Source: an uncultured bacterium
GTDB lineage: Bacteria; Hydrogenedentota; Hydrogenedentia; Hydrogenedentales; SLHB01
Reading direction: 5' to 3'
Length of the DNA: 8,287 nucleotides
Assembly: GCA_937928585.1 (NCBI GenBank)
Contig: CALEZK010000407.1
Coordinates: forward strand, 1-8,287
Each line of letters starts with the position of its first letter. The stretch's first letter is position 1. The position numbers and the translations under genes were made by a program. This document shows positions 1-6,202 of the stretch, piece by piece. The notes beneath the pieces were generated by a model. That model did not search any database and was not told the DNA's origin. It saw only the letters and a program-made list of their open reading frames with translations.

Positions 1-786
1 TACCTGTACATTGCAATGGGCGACGGCGGCGGACAGCCTGGCAATCGCCCGCAAGAGTTATCCAGCGATTATGGAAAGATCTTGCGGATCGATGTGGATG
101 GCGGATCGCCTTACGCAATACCGCCGGACAATCCATACGTTGGCGTTGCTGGGGCAAATGAGCGCGTCTTCGCGCGCGGCCTGCGCAACCCCTGGCGATT
201 CAGCTTCGACGCGCTCACCGGCGATCTATGGCTCGCGGATGTCGGCGCGAACCTGTGGGAAGAACTCAATTTCGTGAAAGCGAATTCCGGCGGCGGGCAG
301 AATTACGGCTGGCCGATCGCCGAGGGGTTCTCCTGTTTCGGTCCACCGGGGAATTGCGGGCTTAATCCGGGCTTCACGCCACCCATCCACGTCTACGGCC
401 GCGATATTGGCCGTTCCATCACCGGTGGCTACGTCTATCGCGGGCCGATTACGGATCTGCAAGGCACCTATTTCTTCGCCGATTTCATTCGCGGGCGCAT
501 TTGGTCGTTGCGGTATGATGGCCAAAACATGACCGAATTTCAGGAACGCACGGCAGAGCTTGATCCACCCGGCGCGCTCGATATTCGCGCCATTGCGTCG
601 TTTGGAGAAGACGCCGAACATAACCTGTACGTTCTCGATTGGGGAAACGGCGAGGTATTCAAGATCGTGGCCGCGCCCGGCCTGCCCGCGCAGCATCGCG
701 GCGGCTTGATGTTGCTCGCCATGCTGCTCTCCCTCGGCGGTTGCGCGTATACTGTCGCGCGCAAGAAGAAACACTTGGGAAGTTAG
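1..786 (+). CDS. PQQ-type glucose/sorbosone dehydrogenase family protein, 3' part
   Basis: The reading frame is open from base 1, so the N-terminus lies outside the window; the ATG at 16 is internal, within YLYIAMGDGGG. The visible part shows hallmarks of the soluble-glucose-dehydrogenase-like six-bladed beta-propeller: GKILRIDVDG, then GLRNPWRFSFD, then GDLWLADVGANLWEE, then QNYGWP, then TGGYVYRG and GTYFFADF. Family members are usually exported and oxidise sugars or aldoses with PQQ, but many bacterial homologues have no known substrate. The last 34 residues (from base 682) leave the propeller and form LPA, a hydrophobic helix rich in Leu/Met/Gly, then ARKKK, which looks like a C-terminal membrane anchor or sorting tail. 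The gene is followed after 4 bp by the peroxidase gene, whose likely Shine-Dalgarno lies inside its last codons. The family call is strong; the exact substrate cannot be told. Confidence 0.88.
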   Translation, partial: YLYIAMGDGGGQPGNRPQELSSDYGKILRIDVDGGSPYAIPPDNPYVGVAGANERVFARGLRNPWRFSFDALTGDLWLADVGANLWEELNFVKANSGGGQNYGWPIAEGFSCFGPPGNCGLNPGFTPPIHVYGRDIGRSITGGYVYRGPITDLQGTYFFADFIRGRIWSLRYDGQNMTEFQERTAELDPPGALDIRAIASFGEDAEHNLYVLDWGNGEVFKIVAAPGLPAQHRGGLMLLAMLLSLGGCAYTVARKKKHLGS

Positions 787-790
787 CACC

Positions 791-1363
791 GTGAGACTAC
801 TGCGAAAAATAGTGGGGAAAGTGCTTCGAATTGGCGGCGGGTTAATACCGCCCAAACGGGGTGAAGGCGCATCTGTATTAAGCCATGCGCCAAAGTCCAT
901 CGACGGCGCCACCGTAGAGCTCGGCGACAACTACGCCGGCAAAGTCCTGATGATCGTCAATGTCGCGTCGAAGTGCGGCCTCACACCACAATACGAACAG
1001 CTCGAATCCTTGAACGCGAAATACAAGGACAAGGGCTTCGCCATCCTCGCGTTTCCCTGCAACGATTTTGGCGCGCAAGAACCCGGCTCCGCATCGGAGA
1101 TCAAGGAGTTTTGCCGCATCAATTACAAAACGTCTTTCGACCTGTTCGAAAAAATTCACGTCACCGGCGACGCTTCCGCACCGCTCTACAAAACGCTCAC
1201 CTCTGATGAAAACGGCCCATTGGCCGGGCCTATCAAATGGAACTTCACCAAGTTCATCGTCGGACGCGATGGCCGGGTGAAGGCGCGCGTTGAACCGCCC
1301 ACCACACCCACGGCGCGCAGCGTCATTGATATCATCGAAGCCGAACTGAGTAAGCCCGCCTAA
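791..1363 (+). CDS. gpx: glutathione peroxidase family, thioredoxin-type (2-Cys)
   Basis: A 190-residue thiol peroxidase of the GPx family, which reduces hydrogen peroxide and organic hydroperoxides. The peroxidatic cysteine is Cys62 in NVASKCGLTPQY; the rest of the catalytic tetrad is Gln96 (FGAQEPG), Trp150 and Asn151 (KWNFTKF). There is no selenocysteine. Cys108 in EFCRINYK lies 46 residues after Cys62, where 2-Cys GPx enzymes carry the resolving cysteine, so thioredoxin is the likelier reductant than glutathione (inference). The start is a GTG preceded by GGGAAG at 8 bases. This gives about 30 residues before the catalytic domain, beginning MRLLRKIVGKVLRIGGG: basic and amphipathic, not a standard signal peptide, and longer than the usual bacterial enzyme. 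The common FPCNQFG motif reads FPCNDFG here. It is probably co-transcribed with the genes on both sides. Confidence 0.93.
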   Translation: MRLLRKIVGKVLRIGGGLIPPKRGEGASVLSHAPKSIDGATVELGDNYAGKVLMIVNVASKCGLTPQYEQLESLNAKYKDKGFAILAFPCNDFGAQEPGSASEIKEFCRINYKTSFDLFEKIHVTGDASAPLYKTLTSDENGPLAGPIKWNFTKFIVGRDGRVKARVEPPTTPTARSVIDIIEAELSKPA

Positions 1364-1364
1364 C

Positions 1365-2069
1365 ATGAGACCAATTCGCAAGGCATTCCTGCTGGCCGCG
1401 GGTCTCGGCACGCGCCTCCGTCCGCTCACCGATCACACGCCCAAGTGCCTCGTTCCCATTCGCGGCAAAGCGCTATGTGACTATTGGTTCGACCTCTGCG
1501 AACAGCACGGCATCGACGAGGTACTCATGAACACGCACCATCTCGCCGACGCTGTGCGCGCCCACGTTGCCGCGCGCAAAGGCGGCGTATCGGTGAAGCT
1601 GTTCCACGAAGAAACCCTGCTGGGCAGCGCGGGCACCGTGCGCGAAAACGCCAGCTTCATCGCGGGCGAAGACGCATTTCTCGTGATCTACGCGGACAAC
1701 CTGTCTAACGCCGATCTTGGCGCCATGATGCGATTTCATGGGGCGCACCCGGCGCCATTGACCATGGGACTCTTTCGCGCGGAGAACCCGCGTCAATGCG
1801 GCATTGCCTCACTCGACGATGATGGCCGAATCCTGACCTTCATCGAAAAACCGGAACACCCCGAAAGCGATCTCGCAAACGCTGGGTTATACGTCGCCGA
1901 CACGTCGATTCTCGCGAACATTCCCAACGACAAACCTATCGTCGACTTCGGACACGATGTCCTGCCGCGTTACGCTGGGCAAATGTTCGGATTCCCGCTC
2001 AATTGCTTCCACCTCGACATCGGCACGCTCGAAAACTACGCAAAAGCCGAAGCGTCGTTTCCGCGTTAA
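1365..2069 (+). CDS. sugar-1-phosphate nucleotidyltransferase (HddC / mannose-1-P guanylyltransferase-like)
   Basis: A 234-residue NTP-transferase-fold enzyme that joins a sugar 1-phosphate to an NTP to give an NDP-sugar in the cytoplasm. Visible motifs are AAGLGTRLRPLT (residues 11-22) with PK at 26-27 for NTP binding, GSAGTVREN (88-96), the metal-binding Asp in YADN (Asp111), EKP (161-163), NAGLYV (172-177) and the second Asp in LDIGT (Asp219). There is no C-terminal left-handed beta-helix, so it is a short monofunctional form like HddC, RmlA-like or MurU-type enzymes. The neighbouring gmhB, although convergent, makes a heptose-1-phosphate guanylyltransferase role attractive; mannose-1-phosphate or N-acetylmuramate-1-phosphate specificity is equally possible from sequence alone. 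The ATG lies one base after the peroxidase TAA and has only a weak Shine-Dalgarno, which suggests translational coupling. Confidence 0.88.
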   Translation: MRPIRKAFLLAAGLGTRLRPLTDHTPKCLVPIRGKALCDYWFDLCEQHGIDEVLMNTHHLADAVRAHVAARKGGVSVKLFHEETLLGSAGTVRENASFIAGEDAFLVIYADNLSNADLGAMMRFHGAHPAPLTMGLFRAENPRQCGIASLDDDGRILTFIEKPEHPESDLANAGLYVADTSILANIPNDKPIVDFGHDVLPRYAGQMFGFPLNCFHLDIGTLENYAKAEASFPR

Positions 2070-2070
2070 T

Positions 2071-2622
2071 TCACCGCGTGAGTATGTATTCCGTCGCGGC
2101 GGCCAGATCGTCGGCGATGTGATCAGGCGTGTGGGGAAACGGCTGTCCTTCACGATACAGCAAGTCGTCCAGGCCGCCCAGCACGAAAATCGACCTGCAT
2201 GCCGCATGTTTAGCCGTGAGCACATCGGAATACATATCGCCGACAAAGTATGTCGTCGCAAGTTCAAAACCGTGCCGTTGCTGGGCCGCGTGCAACAATC
2301 CGGGCCGCGGCTTGCGGCATGCACATCCCGCGTCCTTGAGATGGGGACAATAAAAGAAGTCTGTAATGATACCGCCGCTTGCCGCGCACACTGCCTCGCG
2401 CACGGCATCGGACACCGCATCCAAACCGGCCTGCGTCAATAGACCAAGCCCAACACATTGCTGATTGCTGACGACAACCACGGAGTAATCGTTATCGTTC
2501 AATCGCGCAATCGCGTCCGCCGCGCCGGGCAACAGCGATACTTGCTCCGGCGACGTAATGTACTGGCCGCGCACGACGTGATTGATCACGCCGTCTCTAT
2601 CTAAAATGACCCAGCGACGCAC
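2071..2622 (-). CDS. gmhB: D-glycero-beta/alpha-D-manno-heptose-1,7-bisphosphate 7-phosphatase
   Basis: A 183-residue HAD-superfamily phosphatase of the GmhB/histidinol-phosphatase type, which removes the 7-phosphate in ADP- or GDP-heptose synthesis. Motif I is ILDRDGVIN (nucleophile Asp8, acid/base Asp10), motif II is the Ser in VSNQ (residues 51-54), and motif IV is VGDMYSD (Asp129, Asp133). The family's zinc loop is complete: Cys92-x-His94, then Cys100-x-Cys102 followed by RKPRPG. Length matches the family. The start is GTG at 2622, with AGGA about 8 bases upstream. It faces the nucleotidyltransferase gene with a single base between the two stop codons. The related histidinol-phosphate phosphatase domain shares this fold, so the substrate is assigned by similarity; the neighbouring sugar nucleotidyltransferase supports the heptose reading. 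No gmhA or heptose kinase gene is in the window. Confidence 0.87.
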   Translation of the reverse strand: MRRWVILDRDGVINHVVRGQYITSPEQVSLLPGAADAIARLNDNDYSVVVVSNQQCVGLGLLTQAGLDAVSDAVREAVCAASGGIITDFFYCPHLKDAGCACRKPRPGLLHAAQQRHGFELATTYFVGDMYSDVLTAKHAACRSIFVLGGLDDLLYREGQPFPHTPDHIADDLAAATEYILTR

Positions 2623-2691
2623 AGTATTTTCCTGTTAACGTTCCCAAAAGCGGACGACCGTTTCACGTGGCCGTCGCCGTCTCTACTCGGC

Positions 2692-2700
2692 ATTCTAGCA
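2692..2700 (-). promoter_or_regulatory. possible extended -10 promoter for gmhB
   Basis: Read on the minus strand this is TGCTAGAAT, which fits the extended -10 pattern TGnTAnAAT. It lies about 70 bases upstream of the gmhB GTG. No good -35 box is seen at 16-18 bases, which is tolerable for an extended -10 promoter. Weak, pattern-only evidence. Confidence 0.25.
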
Positions 2701-2779
2701 TCTGCGGGCAGGACTTTCCGCCGCAGTGCTATTCCAACACTTTCTCCTCTCCCTGGATTCCAAGAGAATGCATCTTCTA

Positions 2780-2822
2780 TGGACTGCGCCAGCACAGCGA
2801 TAGCGACGCTGGCGCTTTGGCT
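2780..2822. repeat. palindromic repeat, copy A
   Basis: An 8-bp perfect stem, GCGCCAGC (2786-2793) with GCTGGCGC (2808-2815), and a 14-base loop, flanked by TGGACT on the left and TTTGGCT on the right. Copy B at 7885-7916 has the same flanks (TGGGCT and TTTGGCT) and the same outer and inner stem bases, but the two middle stem pairs differ in a compensatory way. Copy A lies directly after the stop codon of the phosphoesterase-like gene, touching it by one base. It may serve as a transcription end; there is no T tract, so a standard intrinsic terminator is not claimed. The general form resembles dispersed palindromes remembered from Verrucomicrobia-type genomes, which is not verified here. Confidence 0.75.
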
Positions 2823-3541
2823 TATGACGACTTAATTCGCGCGCCACCATCGCGCACTATCGCAATCGCCTTGTCCGTTGCGCGCGTCGTCGTCTGCAAT
2901 ACCTCCGGACGCGAAACCGGCAACGGCGGATACTTCGCGTCGAATCGCGCCTCATACGCCCGCAGTTGAACGTGAATCTCTTCAAGCGACAACGGGACCA
3001 GGCTTCGTCGGCAAATTGCCTCGTCAAAGGCTGCCGCGTCGAGTTCACGCGCGAGACCGCAAAGCCGCTCAATGGCGCGTCGCCGCGCCGTGATGCCATC
3101 GGCGATGCAGCGCGCCGCCAGCTCGAGGGGCACGTTGTGTTCACGAAGCACCGCGCAAACCTCGCGCGTAGCATTAGCGCCCAGGCCTGGATTGCGAACA
3201 GCGTGAACCGTGCGAACATTGTGCCCACCCAAGAGATGCAGTGTCAGTTGATCTTGATTGAACCGCTCAATGCTGTAGGTGCCACTGTCTGCACGGATCG
3301 CCTCGCCATCACGCTCAAGCCAATCGATTGAATGCGGCAGTTTGTCTTCCGCCCACGTTTCGCCGTCGAGCGCAAGCGCGTCCACACGAAACCCGGTGAG
3401 ATAACCTTCCTGCTCCAGTCGCAAATCGAGGTGAGGACCGCGCTCATCGGTATGCCGGTGCAGAACGAACCGCCCCGCACCATGCTCGTGCGCGCTTTCG
3501 GGCGCCTTCCCGGACTCCTGCGTCGTAAGTTTCCAGTACAT
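2822..3541 (-). CDS. stand-alone LigD-type 3'-phosphoesterase-like protein
   Basis: A 239-residue protein whose N-terminal half resembles the 3'-phosphoesterase domain of DNA ligase D (LigD_N). That domain trims 3'-phosphate and 3'-ribonucleoside ends of DNA. The core reads RFVLHRH, then GPHLDLRLE, then YLTGFRV, then KLPHSIDW, then SGTYSIERF. The expected active-site set is present: His30, His37, Asp39, Arg41 and His70, with spacings within one residue of those in Pseudomonas LigD (His42, His48, Asp50, Arg52, His84, from memory). Residues from about 120 to 239 are mostly helical and have no recognised domain. No ligase or polymerase domain is attached. The chosen ATG (3541) has GGGAG 9 bases upstream; a longer frame to 3586 lacks this and would overlap the preceding gene. 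It is last in the phage-type operon, 31 bp after the small membrane-protein gene. Enzymatic activity is inferred. Confidence 0.68.
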   Translation of the reverse strand: MYWKLTTQESGKAPESAHEHGAGRFVLHRHTDERGPHLDLRLEQEGYLTGFRVDALALDGETWAEDKLPHSIDWLERDGEAIRADSGTYSIERFNQDQLTLHLLGGHNVRTVHAVRNPGLGANATREVCAVLREHNVPLELAARCIADGITARRRAIERLCGLARELDAAAFDEAICRRSLVPLSLEEIHVQLRAYEARFDAKYPPLPVSRPEVLQTTTRATDKAIAIVRDGGARIKSS

Positions 3542-3572
3542 TCTTCTATTCTCCCAAAAATAAAATGCGACC

Positions 3573-3764
3573 CTAAGGCCGCACAACCTGTTGCAGTAAA
3601 GTCACAATGACCGCGGCAAGATTCGCAAGCAGCAGCATCACGCCCCGCGCAAGCGTAGACTCTAGCTGGCGTACACGCTCCTTCAACTCGCGGAGATCGT
3701 CCGCAAGGTTTGCGAGTTTCACTTCCTGCACGCTCGTGCTGCCGCAGCGTTCTTTCGTCTCCAT
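3573..3764 (-). CDS. small coiled-coil plus membrane-segment protein (XhlA/holin-accessory-like)
   Basis: A 63-residue protein with two clear parts. Residues about 14-39 form a charged heptad-patterned helix (LADDLRELKERVRQLE), and residues about 41-58 form one hydrophobic segment (GVMLLLANLAAVIVTLL), followed by a short tail QQVVRP. This is the architecture of XhlA-type phage/bacteriocin lysis accessory proteins, but helix plus membrane span is a common design and no specific motif proves it. The ATG has GGTGGAG 7 bases upstream, inside the end of the preceding gene, and the gap to that gene is only 4 bp, so the two are almost surely co-translated. The position in a portal/protease operon favours a phage-related membrane role; that is inference. 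Confidence 0.6.
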   Translation of the reverse strand: METKERCGSTSVQEVKLANLADDLRELKERVRQLESTLARGVMLLLANLAAVIVTLLQQVVRP

Positions 3765-3768
3765 TTCG

Positions 3769-4134
3769 TCACTCCACCGGGTTAACGGGCTTCAACTCGT
3801 TCTCGCGTGTCTCCACTGCGACAACAAGCGGATCGTTCTTCGCGAAGCCAGCCTGAAGCAGCCGAGTCTTCGCCGCTTCGAGCGCAGCGCGCATGGTGTC
3901 GTCCGTGGGCTGTGGCAGCAACGCGGCTTCAAGCGCGCGAACCTGATCGGCGGTCAGAATCGCTTCAAGCGCGTCCGCAACGCGCGAGGGCATGTTGTCC
4001 ATCGCGAGTTCAATGCGGGCGCGTTGCGAGAATGTGGCGCCCTGGGCATACACCCCGCCGCCGGCAAGCAATCCCGCAATTAGCAGCGACGCGATCCCAC
4101 AGAGGGCTAGTTGACGATTTCTTAGTGCGTTCAT
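3769..4134 (-). CDS. small exported protein of unknown function
   Basis: I do not recognise a family. With the ATG at 4134 it has 121 residues: basic start (MNALRNRQ), hydrophobic stretch at about 9-25, and a likely signal-peptidase I site after VYA (residue 30), then a mature domain of about 90 residues that looks helical (MPSRVADALEAILTADQVRALEAAL) and ends in ENELKPVNPVE. There are no cysteines after the signal region and no lipobox. The 4134 start is chosen because AGGAG lies 7 bases upstream. An alternative ATG at 4164 overlaps the protease stop as ATGA and would add ten residues (MKTKTNRRKR), giving a more basic n-region; both are possible. It sits between the protease and the small membrane protein in the operon. 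A spanin-like envelope role is conceivable but nothing shows it. Confidence 0.65.
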   Translation of the reverse strand: MNALRNRQLALCGIASLLIAGLLAGGGVYAQGATFSQRARIELAMDNMPSRVADALEAILTADQVRALEAALLPQPTDDTMRAALEAAKTRLLQAGFAKNDPLVVAVETRENELKPVNPVE

Positions 4135-4160
4135 TCGTTTTCTCCTGTTTGTTTTTGTCT

Positions 4161-4874
4161 TCATTCGAGTGCCCAAAACGGGCGCGGCCTCAATTCAATG
4201 GGTTTGTGAAAGTGTTGTCGTGCGATGTCGAGGGCATCGCGCAGGGGTTGCGGACACGCGCGCACTCCGTTGTCTCCGCGGTGTAATGCGACGAACCCCG
4301 TGCCCTGCGATCCGCTCGGCACCACGGAGCCCTCGATCACTTCCAGCACGTTGCGCATGACGTAGTGACATTGCGCATCGCCATACGTGCGTCCAGGCAC
4401 ATGATCGCAAGTGCGCAGATCTTTACCGCAGATCGAACATTCCGGCGTTTCAAACGAGAATCCGATGGACGTCTCCCGATACACCCCGCCTTCGATATTG
4501 AGAATGAAATCTTCATTCTCTTTGGTGCGCAACACATACACGTCGGGCCGCACTGTGACCTTGTCCGCATCGCGATGCACTACCGAGCGAAAGAAGGTGC
4601 CGCGCGGCAGGGTGCCGCGCAGATCGTGCCGCTCCATCAACGGACGACCGGGCGTAAGCGCGCTTATCCTTTCGAGTTCTTCATCGGGAAACCGACTGAA
4701 GTGCCGGTCAACCTGGTTGTGACACAGGTCGAGTGTGAACACCGCGAATTCGTCCACGTTCAGTGGTCGCAGTGAGAACGCGTTCACGCTTTCCACAATG
4801 CCGTTCTCCTCCGCGCGCTGCCGCACGCCGACAAGCGCGCCTTCACGCCGAAATACAAAGGGTTCCAGTTCCAT
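4161..4874 (-). CDS. phage prohead (HK97-type) maturation protease with Cys/His knuckle
   Basis: A 237-residue protein matching the U35/S78 prohead protease pattern. There is a conserved His in MERHDLRGTLPRG (His83), and the nucleophile Ser lies in GGVYRETSIGFSF (Ser136), the usual His then G-x(5)-S-I-G-F order. Such proteases cleave scaffold and capsid subunits during head assembly. Directly after the Ser motif is a metal-knuckle-like insert, CSICGKDLRTCDHVPG (Cys146, Cys149, Cys156, His158, perhaps with Cys169/His170). I have seen this kind of insert in other phage head proteins. The chain returns to a family-like VIEGSVVPSGSQGT segment at 179-192. The start is the ATG at 4874, with AAAGGA 8 bases upstream; the frame extends to 5057, but that would overlap the portal gene heavily. 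It follows the portal gene by 20 bp, as in HK97-like head modules. The expected major capsid gene downstream is absent. Confidence 0.8.
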   Translation of the reverse strand: MELEPFVFRREGALVGVRQRAEENGIVESVNAFSLRPLNVDEFAVFTLDLCHNQVDRHFSRFPDEELERISALTPGRPLMERHDLRGTLPRGTFFRSVVHRDADKVTVRPDVYVLRTKENEDFILNIEGGVYRETSIGFSFETPECSICGKDLRTCDHVPGRTYGDAQCHYVMRNVLEVIEGSVVPSGSQGTGFVALHRGDNGVRACPQPLRDALDIARQHFHKPIELRPRPFWALE

Positions 4875-4894
4875 GGGGTGAATCCTTTTATGGG

Positions 4895-6130
4895 TTAAAG
4901 CAGGCCGAGTTGCTTGGCCGCAACTTCCTGGGTAATGAATCCTTCTTCGCGCAGTTGCACGGCATTTCCAATCTCCCGCGCGCGCGCCTGCGCCTCGCGC
5001 AGCACGTCCACCGTCCGGTTCGTGCGCATGTTGACGCGCGCTTCCGCCTCGCCCCACATCAATGAGAGTTCGAAGTTGTAGAGACGTTCGAGAATGCGCT
5101 TCACACTGCGGTTCACGGATTCGACTTGCCGATTGATAATCTCGAATTGCGCCGTGCCGTACGTCTCCGTCGTGCCGTAGTTTCTGCCCAGCAGGATCGG
5201 CATGAGGTGCATGCCGGTGATCACCTGTTCCTCAATGACCTTGTGGTTCTCGTAGAAAATTTGGGCGTGTTGATCGCCCCGCACAATGGAAATGCCAACA
5301 TTGTCATGCGTGATGATGTTCTGGTCTGTTTCCATGCCGGCGAGCTTGTCGCACAGTTGCTTGAAACTCCCGTTCACCCGCTGTTCGTATGCCTCGATCG
5401 ATTCGCCGTTATGCCGCTCCTCCGGCGAGTACTGAACATGCAATTTCGACCAGCCGGCGTTGCGCGTTGCCTTGGCCATGTCTTCGATGAGTCGCTGTTG
5501 AATCTTCAACACGAACGGCAACGAACGCAGCATCGATCGGCCATAGGGGTTTGTTCCGTCGCGGTCTAGCCCGACATAGATGAAGCGCTCGCGCGGGAGT
5601 TGGATCTCGTTGCCATCGTAAAGCTGATAGGGCTGCAACACCCCGTCTTCGCGGCGAAACCGCACTGTCCACACGTCCACCGGCACGACATCGTGAATCG
5701 TCTCGCGGCTCTGTGACATGACAATTTCAAAAGCCGCGGCGCCGTAGGTGAACAACGAACCGTAGAAGATATCCAGCAGACCGTCCATGCCGCGATCACC
5801 GGAATTGACGCGCATATCGAGCTCGCGCAGGATGCGCGCTGCCCGCTCGTTCGCCGCATCAGACGATGCGCGCAGGATTTCGATGTCGTATCCCGTCTGG
5901 CACAGGCGCTTCCATGTCCAGATCGCGTCAGATACGTCCGGAATCGCGTCCCGCAGAAAACGGTACACCGGCAACATGCCGAAGGGCGTGTCGTTCGGCA
6001 GACCGATAAAGCCACCGCCACCCCAGTGCGATCCAGCCCGGTCTTCGGGAAGGGAAAACGTCGCGACCGCTTGCGGCCGGATACGCGCAGCGGGCGCGCG
6101 CTTATTCCGAATCCAATCCAACCATGCCAT
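4895..6130 (-). CDS. phage portal protein
   Basis: A 411-residue protein with portal features. There is an N-terminal region (GLPNDTPFGMLPVYRFLRDAIP), a wing/clip part with YGAAAFEIV and VVPVDVWTVRF, the common NPYGRSMLRSL (194-204) followed by a long helix, and the later LMPILLGRNYGTTETYGTAQ (309-328) leading into NRQVESVNRSVKRILERL. The C-terminal GFITQEVAAKQLGL is typical of portals. Portals form the dodecameric DNA channel of tailed-phage heads. Length is within the usual 400-550 range, and the frame is intact from a strong Shine-Dalgarno (AAGGAGG about 7 bases before the ATG) to the stop. It is the first gene of the five-gene minus-strand run and is paired with the prohead protease as in HK97-like phages. 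No terminase precedes it: upstream lies a 371-bp structured gap and then a cellular TPR gene. Confidence 0.85.
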   Translation of the reverse strand: MAWLDWIRNKRAPAARIRPQAVATFSLPEDRAGSHWGGGGFIGLPNDTPFGMLPVYRFLRDAIPDVSDAIWTWKRLCQTGYDIEILRASSDAANERAARILRELDMRVNSGDRGMDGLLDIFYGSLFTYGAAAFEIVMSQSRETIHDVVPVDVWTVRFRREDGVLQPYQLYDGNEIQLPRERFIYVGLDRDGTNPYGRSMLRSLPFVLKIQQRLIEDMAKATRNAGWSKLHVQYSPEERHNGESIEAYEQRVNGSFKQLCDKLAGMETDQNIITHDNVGISIVRGDQHAQIFYENHKVIEEQVITGMHLMPILLGRNYGTTETYGTAQFEIINRQVESVNRSVKRILERLYNFELSLMWGEAEARVNMRTNRTVDVLREAQARAREIGNAVQLREEGFITQEVAAKQLGLL

Positions 6131-6132
6131 GA

Positions 6133-6147
6133 GGCAACCTCCTTGCC
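6133..6147 (-). promoter_or_regulatory. portal Shine-Dalgarno held in a hairpin loop
   Basis: On the minus strand GGCAA pairs with TTGCC and leaves GGAGG as the five-base loop, just upstream of the portal ATG (6130). The Shine-Dalgarno is strong and decides the start. Display in a small loop may be chance or may modulate translation. Confidence 0.5.
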
Positions 6148-6202
6148 GTTACGAAAGCGTGAAAAGCTTTCATAAGGTGGGCACAGGGTGTTGCACTAAC
6201 CC

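Noticed and set aside
226..930. Minus-strand frame across the dehydrogenase and peroxidase genes
   Set aside because: It crosses two recognised genes on the other strand and has no recognisable motif.
3542..3586. Longer start for the phosphoesterase-like protein
   Set aside because: The added residues have no family similarity, and the ATG at 3541 has a good GGGAG ribosome site.
4875..5057. Upstream extension of the prohead protease frame to 5057
   Set aside because: It would overlap the portal gene by over 160 bases; the ATG at 4874 has its own Shine-Dalgarno and begins family-like sequence.
2822..6130. Complete prophage
   Set aside because: Only portal and protease are clear structural genes; no integrase, terminase, capsid, tail or recognisable attachment sites are seen in the window.
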